DNA from: Quillaja saponaria
Taxonomy: Eukaryota; Streptophyta; Magnoliopsida; Fabales; Quillajaceae
Direction of reading: 5' to 3'
Assembly: GCA_029379385.1 (NCBI GenBank)
Contig: CM055610.1
Span: 20,981,422-21,045,421 of the forward strand
Length of the DNA stretch: 64,000 bases
The notes below the pieces were generated by a model. It did not search any database, had not been told where the DNA came from, and saw only the letters and a list, made by a program, of their open reading frames with translations. A program made the translations under genes and the position numbers. This document shows positions 44,978-58,878 of the stretch, in pieces. Position 1 is the first letter of the stretch, and the number at the start of each line of letters is the position of its first letter.

Positions 44978-46266
44978 ATGGGTTCAGATCAAATGCAAAT
45001 TATTCCTCATTTCCCAGCCACAATACTAGCAATTGGGACAGCAAATCCACCCAATTGTATGTACCAGGATGACTTCACTGATTTCTACTTTCGAGTTACC
45101 AAGAGCGACCACATGACTGACCTCAAAAAGAAATTCAAGCGCATCTGTAAGCACACCTATATAGCTATTCTGTTTTCATGTCCTTCCCTCTTGTTTTTGT
45201 TAAAGAAAGTATATAATACATATATGACTCTGATCGATCTTGATTTTTGATTCTAATAGGTGAAAAAACAAATGTAAGAAAACGTTACTTACATCTCACG
45301 GAACAAGTTCTGAATGAAAACCCTAGCATGTGCACTTTCAAAGAGTCCTCCCTTGATGCACGTCAAGATATAGCAACTGTGGAAATACCAAAGCTTGGTA
45401 AAGAAGCAGCAATCAAAGCCATTGAAGAATGGGGTCGGCCTAAATCCGAGATCACCCACCTTATATTTTGTACTATTGCAGGTGCAGACATGCCTAGTGC
45501 AGATTATCAACTTGTTAATCTCTTAGGATTGAACCCATCTGTGAAGAGGTTCATGCTTTACAATCAAGGCTGCTTTGCCGGTGGGACTGTACTCCGATTA
45601 GCTAAGGATCTTGCTGAGAACAATGCCGGGGCACGTGTTCTTATTGTGTGTTCAGAGACGTCTGTGTCTTATTTCCGTGGTCCTTCCGAAAATCATGTTG
45701 ACTCCTTGATATGCCAAATTCTATTTGGTGATGGTGCTGCTGCTGTTATTGTTGGGTCAAATCCTCGTAAATTGGTAGAAAGACCGTTATTTGAACTCGT
45801 GTCTGCTTCCCAAACTATTGTACCAAACTCTGAGGGTGCAATTAAGGGACACTTGCGTGAAATGGGTCTCACTTTTCATCTTATTGACAAAGTACCCACA
45901 TTGATAGCAAACAACATTGAGAATTGCTTGGGTGAAGCATTTGGCCCAATTGGAATAAGTGATTGGAACTCATTGTTTTGGATAGTTCATCCAGGTGGTC
46001 CAGCAATTCTTAACCAAATCGAAAAGAAACTCGAGCTCAAACCAGAGAAAATAAGAGCAAGTAGACATGTGTTGAGCGAATTCGGGAACATGTCAAGTGC
46101 ATGCGTGTTGTTCATACTGGATGAGATGAGGAGGAAGTCTGCTAAGGAAGGGAAAAGCACTCCCGGTGAAGGGCTGGAGTGGGGTGTCCTATTCGGATTC
46201 GGACCCGGATTAACTGTGGAAACTGTTGTGCTGCATTGCATTCCTACACCTGATCATGTCGCCTAA
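44978..46266 (+). CDS. Type III polyketide synthase B (chalcone synthase-like, altered active site)
   Basis: Two exons, 44978-45146 and 45260-46266, encode 391 residues. The intron again splits the Cys codon after KFKRI. The triad is complete: Cys161 in NQGCFAGG, then His in [10 protein letters not shown] and Asn in [22 protein letters not shown] is present near the end. In CHS numbering it shows Thr132Ile, Ser133Ala, Thr194Ser and Thr197Tyr. Unlike PKS-A it keeps the Phe215 gatekeeper (LFGDGAA), and Gly256, Phe265 and Ser338 are unchanged. Tyr for Thr197 and Ile for Thr132 add bulk beside the catalytic Cys, so a smaller product than chalcone is expected, or a different starter. It is clearly a paralogue of PKS-A (same exon layout and large identical stretches), but the two have diverged in pocket residues. 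No stop or frameshift is seen. Confidence 0.94.
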
Positions 46267-49200
46267 AATTAATCAGTACATCTTTAATTTGCAAGTGTTG
46301 ATTTATGTGGCAATACATCTCTCTTATATGAAAAATAAATGAACTTATTTATTGCCTTTGTGTATTTTATGGTGCATTTGGAAGTATTTTTTCCCTTGAT
46401 AAAATGGAAGATCCTAGTAAAACTGATTCAAGCCAAAAGAAACAAACAAACACATTCACATGATCTGGTTGATTTGCAAGTACTTATGCTCAAAATTTAT
46501 AAAGATGCACACTCAGTGGATATCATCAGGGCTCCTATGCAAATCATACCCCATCCCAATAATTTAAAACTATGGTTTCCATTGGTAAAGCTCATCCACA
46601 CACAGAGACTTTGTTTAAAAAAATTGAGCCTATGTAGAACTTGTTTTTAGTTGTAATTTTTAAATAAAAATTGTTATTGTTATCAATGCGGTCTTAAATA
46701 ACGCTTTCATTGAATTACTGATTCATAGTTACGGTGAGTTTCACAAATTATTTTTTGTGAATTCTAGTATCGTGATTCATTAAATGTCATCTTTTGGTTA
46801 TAAAAGTGGTTGAAGTCCAAAAATAATATTTAAGTAGGTATTTACTTTAAAAATATTTGAAAGATAACTGATAAGATTTTAGTTCAATAGATTAAGACGA
46901 AAGTATTAAGATCACGATATTCTTGTTCAAATTTGCATATGATTAATACTATTTTCTTCGTGAATATATAATGAACTCCATGTTGTAGAAAGGAAACTTC
47001 ATGAAAAAAAAAAGTTAGCTTTATCCAATCACTTGACTAAAGCAAAACACACCAAACCAGTTGCACCCTTTATTTTTCCTTTTTTAAATCGTTTGACTAT
47101 AATTTGGATTTCAATCATAATCTTCGAATGAGAAGCTAACACTTAATTGGCAGTTGGCATTGGAAAACATAATTCTACTAGGACTTTGCCCCCCCAAACA
47201 GTAATTTAAGTGTCCCTTATCATTTAAATTGTGTGCCAATCATATGTCTCATTTTCATTTAAATTGTGTGTCAATCTTATGTCTCATATATAAAATTGGT
47301 ATTCAAGTCTCCCTAGCCTCATGGCCAGTCACTTATTTAGATGTTCGATGTTCTTCTCTTACTGTTCAAATTATCTTAATAGTCCCAAAAAGACCTTATG
47401 TAGGTTAATTCATTAATATGGGTTTTAAATTATTCCCTCTGACAAAATAAAGAGAGAAATATATATATAATATTTATTCATTAATATATATATATAGCTC
47501 TTCTTTAAAATCTTGAAATATGAAAAACACATATTTATATGAAGTAAATATCTAATAATTTACAGATTTTTAAGGGAGTGTCTTAAGGGCACTTATTAAG
47601 ATTTTATAAAAAAATTATATTTAGTATAGTAGTTAATTATGATTTAGTATTATTTAATTCATAAACTGATACTTTATAAAAATTATAATGTTTAAAAATT
47701 ATATTTATTACATCTTAACAAAGATAATCCATTATTTAACAACTTTCATATTAGAATTAACTGATCAATATTTAATAGTCATTGACTATTGAAAGATGAC
47801 AATTATTATGGAACAAACATAAATAGAAAGGAGGAAAATTATTTTGGGAAAGATAAAACAATAGATTTTCTAATGAGTTTTTTCTGGCAAGGTGATAAAT
47901 GTATAAATTTGTAACAAAACTATCGCAATTAATCATGATTTTAGTACTACGTCATAAATAATTTACTGCATTTGAAATGTTTCAAATTTTAAAAATTATA
48001 TTTATTACATTTTAACTCTAGACAAATCTTAACTATTATAATTGACATTTAAAACAATGACAAAAATATATAGCAAGTTATATGGGCTTCTTCAATGGAT
48101 GTCTTAAGAGAACTTATTAAACGGTAATAAATATGTATTTGGGAAATTTAACTTTTCAAAAGTAATAATTTATATGATAAATTGCATAAAAATCATAATC
48201 AATTAATGTTATAAATATTTTAAATTTTCTATTTATAAAATTTTAACAAATGCCCTTTAGGCACCCGTTAAAAAAACCATTGTTATATATTACTAAAATC
48301 ATCATCAAGTACTTTAATAAATAAATAAAACTTTTCAACAAATTATCTTAACAAGTGTATTAAGGATAATCGTTAGGAAAAAAAAAAGTTTAACTTTTGT
48401 CTTAATCTCTCACTTTTGTCTTAATCTCTCAAGAATGCCTCAGTTTTCAATATAGCCATTTATAAATATTTTTGGTCAATTTTATTTTTTAGAATTTTTA
48501 ATCAAATTGCATTCTCTCAATTTCATATTATGTAAAAATAAAATATTTTACATACGTTAATGATAAAGTGGCCTTCTTTGTTTTTTTGCAAGACATAAAA
48601 CAAGTTAAACACATTATTATTATTTTGTCAATTGTGGTTATTTCTTTAATTCATAACATATAAATTAAAAATAAAACTTGATTGAAAAATTTTGAATTTT
48701 AAAAATAAAATTGACTAGGAAAATTTATGGAGAGCTGAATTGAAAATTGATACCATCTCTTTTAATCAAAATAGTAGTTAAGTCAAAATACTTAAAATGG
48801 ATAATTGTTTTAACATAAATAAAGAAAAAAAATAGAAGAGTTGGGTAATTTAGTAATGTATGAAGACATCGCATATGTCTTGATACATTAGTGATGCTCC
48901 TGTCACCCCCACTTCTGTCTTGATACATTAGTACCAACAATATCAAAACGCTAGTTTTTGTTTCACAATCCTTTAACGATTTGTTATGTCCAAATGCTAA
49001 TTTTTGCAGTCAAAGAGAAACGAGTGGATGAGAAAGTCTACAACAAATTTGCACCGGGATGAGACGACACCGTTTAGGAGTCAAAGCCCATTGGTTGTGC
49101 TGGTTTGCACCAATAAGGAAAGGACGCACATCATATTTCAGCCGTTAGATCTATGTGAACTATGAAATCTGGCCCCTCCATGATCCCATCGGTGGCTTTC

Positions 49201-49366
49201 CACAGCCATCAGTTGATTGATCATCACATCATTTCCAAGTAGTCGATGTTTGGTAAGACACTAGCTTTCAATAACAAAGTTTCTCGTCTCATTTTCTTCG
49301 TCTTTTCCCTCTCCATTTTCCCGAGAAAATTGTGAGGGGAGAGGAAGAAATTCCTGATAAAAGATC
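46267..49366. other. Intergenic region between PKS-B and the F-box gene
   Basis: AT-rich, with small tandem duplications at about 47215-47287 ('catttaaattgtgtg.caatc.tatgtctcat' twice) and 48404-48432 ('ttttgtcttaatctctca' twice). The last 350 bp are less AT-rich and are probably the promoter and leader of the F-box gene. The frame at 46339-46650 has no recognisable family. Confidence 0.6.
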
Positions 49367-52300
49367 ATGGCTTCAGGTACGATAGTTCTGATTTTTTACT
49401 ATCATCCAATTATGCTAACCATCAAATTTTTCTTGCTGCTTCAACCCCTCCATTTTCTTTCCATTTTATCTGAATAATCTTTGTATCAAATTGTTAATGT
49501 ATTTGGAAATTTCTTTGTGGATTTTGATTAATTGATTACGTCTACCATGATTTCTAGTAGGTTGTGGAATTTATTGAAAAAAACAAATTTTAAGATGAAT
49601 TATAGCTGAATATGCATTTTCTAATGTTTTGGACACGAAGGGATTGAAGAAGTACCAAATTCTTCCTATTTTTCTACTATTTTCTTCAATTGGGATAGAT
49701 TTAAAATTAGGCGTATTCAAGTTGGAAGTATTGTTTTAACAAGGAAATGTATAATCTTGTATTCACTTATGTTTTCATTAATTTTCTCACTAACCAAACG
49801 GAGCATTAAAATGGGATTTTTCATCCTCTTTTCACTGTTGTCCTAAAGCTCTGCATATTTTGGTGGTCATATCTTGCAGATTTGGCGTTAACAGCTACAG
49901 CAGAACTTGAATCAGTTTTGCAGTTGAAGACTGTTGAGTACTTTATTACAAAAAGACCTTGGCTTGGTATCTCTTACACTGCCTAAATTTGTTATTATTA
50001 GCTTTTTCCATTATTATTATTTTTAGTATGTCATACTTCTCAGCAGCTTGTTTGTATCAAATTTTACTACTCGAATATACATTACGGAGTTCCTAATTTT
50101 CCGGTGTTCTGTTTCAGATCTTTATGGAATTAATGTCAGACCTGTTGCGCCATTTGGTAGCATAAGTAGAAAACCACACATTGATCCAGCACTTATACAC
50201 CGTTGCTTACCTGATGAGCTGCTTTTTGAGGTACTTCTTATCTGAAGTCATGACCTAGTACCACATAAAGAGGAACATACTAGACTATTTTGATAACTGT
50301 TCATCTTCTGTTTGTTCCCTGAGACAGCATACTTGTATATTTCTTAAAACTATTGAACTTCTGCTTGTTTTCTTAGCCAATTGTAACTTTAGGTTTTCAT
50401 TCGCTTATGCATATTCCTTTAGTTCTTGGAATGAACTACATTAAATGTAATTCTGAGGTTTCTCTATATTCTCTTTTTTTCTTTTCTTTTCTTTTTATAA
50501 TTTGTTATGAGTAGTACAAATCAGAAAATTTTCAACTCTAGTGCTGAATGCAAGTTTTTTTTTTTACTGTAATTGCCCTCACCATGAAACAAGGAACAAA
50601 CCTAAGAAACTGTGTTTCTATGCTTGCTCTTGGACTTGTGCAATCTGTGGATGCTATTCTATGGAACTCCTATGGGCTCTAAAGATCTGGTAAACCTTGT
50701 ACTGTTCAAGACTATAATTGCTCTGTTGACTCCTGTAAGGCCTGATATGTTTCAATACCATAGTTACTTATGTACATGTGAAATTCTACTAAAATTAGTT
50801 GCTTCGTGGAGTGGCTTCATGTTACACCACTAAATCATTCTCTAAGTTAAAGTGAACGCTTGAGAAAACCTGTCTCCAAAAAGTTTTTGAAGTTTGAAGT
50901 CTTGGCGTGAAAGATCAATGGTGAATGTCAATTCTCAGGTATTTGCTCGAATGAACCCTTATGACATGGGAAAGGCATCTTGTGTTTGTCGAAAATGGAG
51001 GTACACAATTCGTAATCCTGTATTTTGGCGCAATGCATGCTTGAAGGCTTGGCAGGTAAACTTCCTAGAAGCTGTGATACATACCACATTATACTGTGTG
51101 CAATTCAACAGTGTTTGAAATTGGAGGTTCTTGTATGAAGCTCAATGGAGTAGTGGAGAACTATAAAATCTTGCAATCGAAGTATGAAGGGTCATGGCGG
51201 AAAATGTGGCTTTTAAGACCAAGGCTTCGTACTGATGGTAACATCTTCAATTTCTTTAATCTAATTACTTATACTAAGTATATATTTCTGCTCTCATATT
51301 AGTTTATGCTGTGATATCTCAACGCAGTATTATTTTCTATCAGCATTTGTTAGTCTAGCTGCAAGTTTATATATGATTTGTGAACTTTTGTGGTGTATGA
51401 CACCAAGATTCTAATGTTGGTCAAATTGAGCCACTGTGCCAATAACAATCTCTATTCAAACTAGAGTTCTTTCATGTTAATATACATGTAGATGAAACTT
51501 CTCTTTTCTTTTTTCTAATTATGTTTCCACATCTCAGGTATTTATGTGAGTAGGAATACCTACATCCGGGTTGGAGTTGCAGAATGGAAGGTCACTAATC
51601 CAGTTCACTGTGGTAAGTTTTTCATCCTATTCATATTGTTGGAAAGCATTATTTGTTATGTCAAGCAACTAAAATTCATTAGGTGAATCGTTTACGTTTC
51701 CACAGTTATGGAAATGAAACAACCCTTCGAAACAAAACGTAAATTTCAGTGGACCTTTTCATAGGAAAGGTGCAATTTTTTTTCATTTGAAACGGATTGA
51801 TTTCTGTAAAATTTGATGGAAATAACATAAATAATATTTACCCATAAAACAGTTACAATTATTATAATATGTGTTTTATTATATTTGTATAAGGTTTTAT
51901 TATATTTGTATGTCTATGTTAAGGTTGGATGTGATTGTAATTTGGTTTTTTTTTTTTTTTTTTTCAATGTCTATGTTAAGATTTTTACTTTAGTATGTAT
52001 TTATGAGTATTATATATATTAAATTAATCTTATTTTATACTTACCATTATTATAATATGTGTTTTATTATATGTTTTCACGATCCTTCCAAATAATTTTT
52101 CGTTTTCATACTTATCAAAACAGTACTTCGAAACGAATTTAGTACCTTGGTTTATGTTACTTATTTCTTTTTTTTCTTTTTCTCTTTTTTTTTTCTATTT
52201 CTTTTTCTTTTCTTTTTTCTTTTTTTTTTGTCCAAGAATTAATATTATTCATGAACAGCATGTTCCATGCATAAGATGCTTGAGGTATATGACACCAAAC

Positions 52301-55218
52301 GTAAAAGTAGAGAATTTTGTTCTTATTCACTAAGAAAACCCAATTTATAGAATAGCTAGATTGCTATTGCTTCTATAACCCTGAAATATTAACTGCAGTC
52401 CCATTTGATGCGATTTCTGGAACTAGTCAACTCAACATGTTGAGTAGGTTACTTTGCACAAATTTCCAACCATATCATTTATCACAACCAACCACAAATG
52501 ATATTCCTTTCAACAATTGTTGCCTCAAATGTTAGAATAATGGGAATTAAAAACATAAAATAATGTAATAGTTAATTGCTAATTCTTCTATAACCTTGAA
52601 GTGTGGTCTAATTCCCTTTGAATGTGGCCTCAGGCTCAGGCGCTAGCCAGTTCAACATGCTAGCTAGGTTACTTTGCGTGAATTTCAACCATATCATTTA
52701 TCACAACCATGAATCATATTCTGTTCAACAATTGTTCCATCAAATGTTAGAAACTTAGAATAATGGGAATAAAAAACGTAAAAATAGAAGAGAAAAAATT
52801 ACAAACACCTCCCTCTAAAGTAAGAGTAGTATGCCTTCTCACTGTAGGATATGGAAAATTTTATTTAGTTTGGTCCATGTAGCTATGTAGCAGAATTTCT
52901 AATTACATGAATTTTGTAACTGTAGATATGATTTATATTTAAAACTTCATTCTCTATATTGATTTGGTTGGATGATAGAAAATGTGATTGCATCCTGTTT
53001 TCATACTTCTGATTCCTTTTTTCCTTAATGTTGCTTTTTCCCCTTTTTATTCCCATGCTTATGCAGGTCTGCTATTTCCGCTATATTAGATTTTTTCCTT
53101 CAGGCCGTTTTCTTTACAAGGTTATAACTCGTCACTCACTTGGTGCATTTTGATGTAGAAGAGTAGTATCTTGCATCTGTACCTGATTTCCATAGCCTTA
53201 TGTTTTTAATTTTAAAATTTCAGAATTCTTCTCAAAAAGTGAAAGATGTGGCGAAGTTACATGAACTTCCGATCTGCTAAAGCAGACTGTATTTTTAGTG
53301 GCCATTACACTCTGTCAGATGACAAGGTTAGTCTCCCAGACCCATGAATTGAATCCATTCAGCAAACTCTGCAATTCTGAGTGTCTTTTTAATTTTAAGT
53401 GAAGATCATATGTATGTTTGCTCCCCAGTTAACGGTTTCTCATGAGGGTTTCATATCTATTGCGCAAGATGGATCTTGAGGTACTTATGGTTATTACAAT
53501 ATTGCAGGTTGAAGCTGCTGTTTTGTACCCAGGCATGCGTCCTACCGTGTTAAGGATCCGCTTAAGGTAATGTTACTAGCATGAACATGCCTGATCACTA
53601 TTTCCGAGGAAATGGTATTTATGGACAAGAGCTTTTTCATATTATCATGTTGAAAGGACTATGCTAATCTTACTTATGTCAAGTATTGGAACAGCTCAAA
53701 CCTTAATGATAATTTGTTGATGCACAATTGGAGACAAGATAATATCTTCCCCAAAGAAATTTAAGACTGGTTCTTAAGCTCTTCCTTTTTTGTTTGTCAC
53801 TTTCTTTGGAGGTACCATAATGAAGAATAGGTGTCTCTTTGACAAAGCTCCCTTGTGAGTAAAAAGACGACCTTCTAATATGAAATATGATCATCATTTG
53901 AAAGGATGACAACTTCTTCGGATAACTTTTCATTGTTAAACTTTATACTGTTGTTGTCTATCAAAGTATTTTCTTGTCAATATATGAAAGAAAAGTCCCT
54001 TCATATACTGGATATTTGTAGAGTTCTATTGTAGTATCAGAAAGAGTATGTGCTATGTTGGAATGGATATAATGATTGTTGTTAGCTGCCATTATATGTG
54101 ATGGTGTCTCTAAAGAAATCATTTGTGCAGTGCATCCATGTCATGAAGAAAGTTTCCTGGCAGATAGCTGTTTTCTATGTAACAGAACTCTACTAATAAT
54201 CTGTCCTAGCGGAGAAAGGAGTAGGGAATTTATAAGTTTGACATTGTAATGTTAGTGGACTTCTCTCTCTCTCTCGTGTTCATCTTAGGCCCAATGGTAG
54301 GCCACGTAGGGGTGGTCCATCTCTGTTCTCATAAATCCCAACCCTTCCATACTTATGACTGAAGTTGTCTAATCTAGACAAGCTCCACAAGGAGTAGGTG
54401 TTCCACAAACTGTTCCAAACCGCAGGATGGCTGAACAGTTTCGAAGTTTAAGTTTCCATACAGACAGAAAAATTTTCCAGTCACAAAATACTTAAGATGG
54501 TTTCTCTTAGATCAAAAAGCTAATAGAAACAATATATGTATGTGTATTCTTTGAGAACAGGCCTACTTTTAAAAAATGAAAAATATGGAGGCAACAATTG
54601 CGGAAGACTTGGTTATTAGGGTTTCTATATAGCTTCCCAATTCTTTATGAATTTGAAAACATGTACATAGTGTAATATATATATATATATATACCTTGTC
54701 TTTCCTGTATGTAGATTTTTATCTGCCTATCTGCTTGTACAGATTAAGAGGAACAATTCCCGGGGCTAACAATCGGATGGATTTGATCTCACTTGTTACA
54801 AGTGGGGTGGACAGTAATGAGGTCAATGGCCCTGATGAGGATATCCTTGGCATCGTTGAGAGATGGCAGGATGATGAAACACACAACCCAGATGTGCCAG
54901 CAGTCTCACATAGGAGGGGCATGACACCTTTTGTCTTTATTCCATTTGAAGAGGTAAGTCTATCTCTCCTGTGCTTGCCTTGGACTAATGGTCGTGTATG
55001 TCAATTTGTGAAAGTTTAGTTACCTAAACTGAAAATAGTCGTATATATTATTAACTTATATTATTGATAAATCAACGAGAATGAGGAAGATACGTAGCTA
55101 GTTTATCTTATTTATTGAGCAATTCATTTTACAAGATTTCCTTTACTTTCTTGTATAGGTGGAAACTTCAGTCCTGAATCTGCCAGTGGACAAGATGGAC
55201 TATTTTGTACCTGGTTAA
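49367..55218 (+). CDS. FBP7: F-box protein, FBP7 / FBXO9-like
   Basis: Eleven exons can be placed: 49367-49376, 49880-49966, 50118-50230, 50939-51055, 51141-51237, 51538-51612, 53067-53120, 53224-53326, 53508-53566, 54743-54953 and 55159-55218. They encode about 327 residues. The N-terminus ([26 protein letters not shown]) and the F-box [22 protein letters not shown] followed by CRKWR match Arabidopsis F-box protein 7. The C-terminal half ([42 protein letters not shown]) is the domain shared with animal FBXO9. Such proteins are SCF ubiquitin-ligase adaptors; AtFBP7 is linked to translation under temperature stress. Two single extra bases break the frame, one at the exon 6/7 join and one in exon 8. 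The exon 8 length of 103 instead of 102 shows this directly. The start of exon 5 is chosen by phase and family similarity. Confidence 0.9.
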
Positions 55219-56732
55219 TAGCTCATTCAGAGGTTGATTATGTAAATATGTTTAATAAACTCTGAAACTCATTAAAAGTTATATGTATCCAACTATCTAT
55301 AGTGTAACCATCTTTTGTTCTAGATTTAGAATATTGCTGTATGTGGTGTCAGATGGTTCAAGATGACAATGGTATGACGAACATACATTCTTGAAATTTG
55401 TTGCTGAGCTTGTATTCAATTGTTGTTGTTTATTTGTTTCTTCAATGGTATTCTTTACTATGGCCTTTTTGCTTGAAGAAAATAGAATCTACACTAAACT
55501 CATTGGGAGAGACCTAACAAGATCGTCATCTAAAAGTTGTAATCAAAGAGGCAGGCCTTAGAAAGAAGGAAAGACAACATTGTTCAAATTTTAGAATAGC
55601 TGTATTGCCAAGTCAGTCAAGCACACGTTAGGCTACCCTCGAGTGAGTTGCACATTTACCAACCGGCAACAATGATCTTCAATATGAAGCAAAGCAGCAA
55701 AAGAGGCTGCAGCAATTGTGATAAAATATGATTTGTTTAAGGTCGACAATTTGAGGAGGAACTATGTTTCTGTTTTGGAAAAAAAAAAAAATCCTAAATG
55801 TATAGGATTCAATATAATTCTTTTATTTAGAATAAAATACAAAATTAATTATTATTCAATAAATAAAACACAAGTTCAAAGAAAAATACTTAAAAATTGA
55901 TTAGGTGAACATATGAAATAAAGTATTGGTGGCTCTTTATTAATTTATTTAAGTTAAAAACATATGTAATATTAGGTATAAAAGTCATTTAAGGTTGGAA
56001 CCAAATAATAACTTATGTCAAATATATTCTATAAAATAAAATCTAACATATTTGGTATGGGATTCAAAATTGAATAAAATGTGAACTTCAAATAAATTTA
56101 ATTTACAATTTACACTATTTTATTCATTTTAAACATAAAAAAATATTGTTCATTCCATTGACGATAGAGTACAGGAAATTGAAAATCCAAGCACATTCAT
56201 ATCAAATTAGTAACGAGCAAATGAACTTCATGAGGACAAGAAAATTGGATGTCTACATGCATTCTAAGAGGTGGAATTTCTTGGAGAAGCTTTTGCAATC
56301 CTAAGCGGGACTCAAGTACAAAAACTTACCATTAGTTCGTTGTGATGTTACATATGTTTCCGGTTCATGAATTCCGTCAAATCCTGAAGTTCCCTTCATT
56401 TAGTTACTCATTATGTTGGTGGTGCCATGTAGCTTCCTAATCTAATCTTGAAAATTCTGTCTAATCCCTTTAAGCTATCTGTGAAGATGCTGCTCAATGT
56501 GTTTGATGCTTGTTTTACTATACATTCAACAAGCATGAAGCACCAATAGTGATAGTATGATATCTCACATCTACAAACTCACTGACATTGCATACTACTA
56601 ACTTGGTGAGATGTTATTTCTGTAAGTAAGGAAGGCACCAGATAACAGACAACACTTTAATAATAAGAAAGTTAGTATTCATGTGGTTACACAACCATTA
56701 CTGTAAGGAAACATCAAATAGGCTATATTTCT
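55219..56732. other. Tail-to-tail spacer, nothing recognised
   Basis: Contains the 3' ends of the convergent F-box and acetyltransferase genes and AT-rich DNA. The frame at 55718-55900 is low-complexity. Confidence 0.55.
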
Positions 56733-58145
<1,413 letters not shown>

Positions 58146-58220
58146 TTAAAATTTTAAAAGAATCTTCGAAGTTAATAAAGATGCCTAAAAGAGAATTCTC
58201 AACCAAATTATTTATGGTTA

Positions 58221-58620
58221 GTTTGGTAATTAATGATCATTTTATATTTCTATTCTTTTCTTTCTACATTTTATGAAATGATTATTATTTTTTTATTTAG
58301 TGTGTATTTATCTATTGAATGTTTAGTCAAATGAAAAAGAAATATTATTTATATCACAAGATATACATGATTAAATAAGTAATATAAAATATATTATATA
58401 TCAATTTATTTTAGTCAAATATCAAAAAAAAAAATAATATCATATCACATTGAATAAAAAAATATAATATCAAAAAATAAATAAATAATTTAATAATATA
58501 AACAATTAAATAAAAAAAGTTATATATTAATAGAATAAATATTAATTAATAAATAAATTATTTAACAATATTAAAATAAAATAAAAAAATATTAATAAAT
58601 AATCTAAATAATATATATGA
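58221..58620. mobile_element. MITE-like element, partial copy 3
   Basis: It begins gtttggtaattaatgatcat, preceded by tta, like the element at 42457, and continues into the same AT-rich body ('agtcaaatgaaaaa', 'tatcacattgaataa'). The right terminal repeat is not found, so it is truncated or decayed. Confidence 0.5.
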
Positions 58621-58639
58621 TTAAAAGATTGACTTGATA

Positions 58640-58878
58640 ACACGTCATGTTATACTGTCAACTACTATCCACCCTTTACTTGCCAATAGTTGTCAACAAT
58701 GACAACTCATTCGTCGCCATCATCCATTGCCACTACCAACCCATCGGGACCAACTAGAGGTAACAAACACTACTATTGGTTGATGTTAGAGATGACAACA
58801 AACATCATAGGGACCTGCCAAAACTGATGACAACTTATAGCTCTGGAGAGCACCACTACCATTAAGACATGCTAGAGA
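58640..58878. repeat. Unclassified dispersed repeat, left copy
   Basis: Shares 'gttgtcaa', 'gacaactcatt.gtcg', 'ccatc', 'accaacta(c)tagag' and 'acaaacatcat' with 62480-62720 in the same order and orientation. The two copies now flank the LTR element. Function unknown. Confidence 0.5.
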
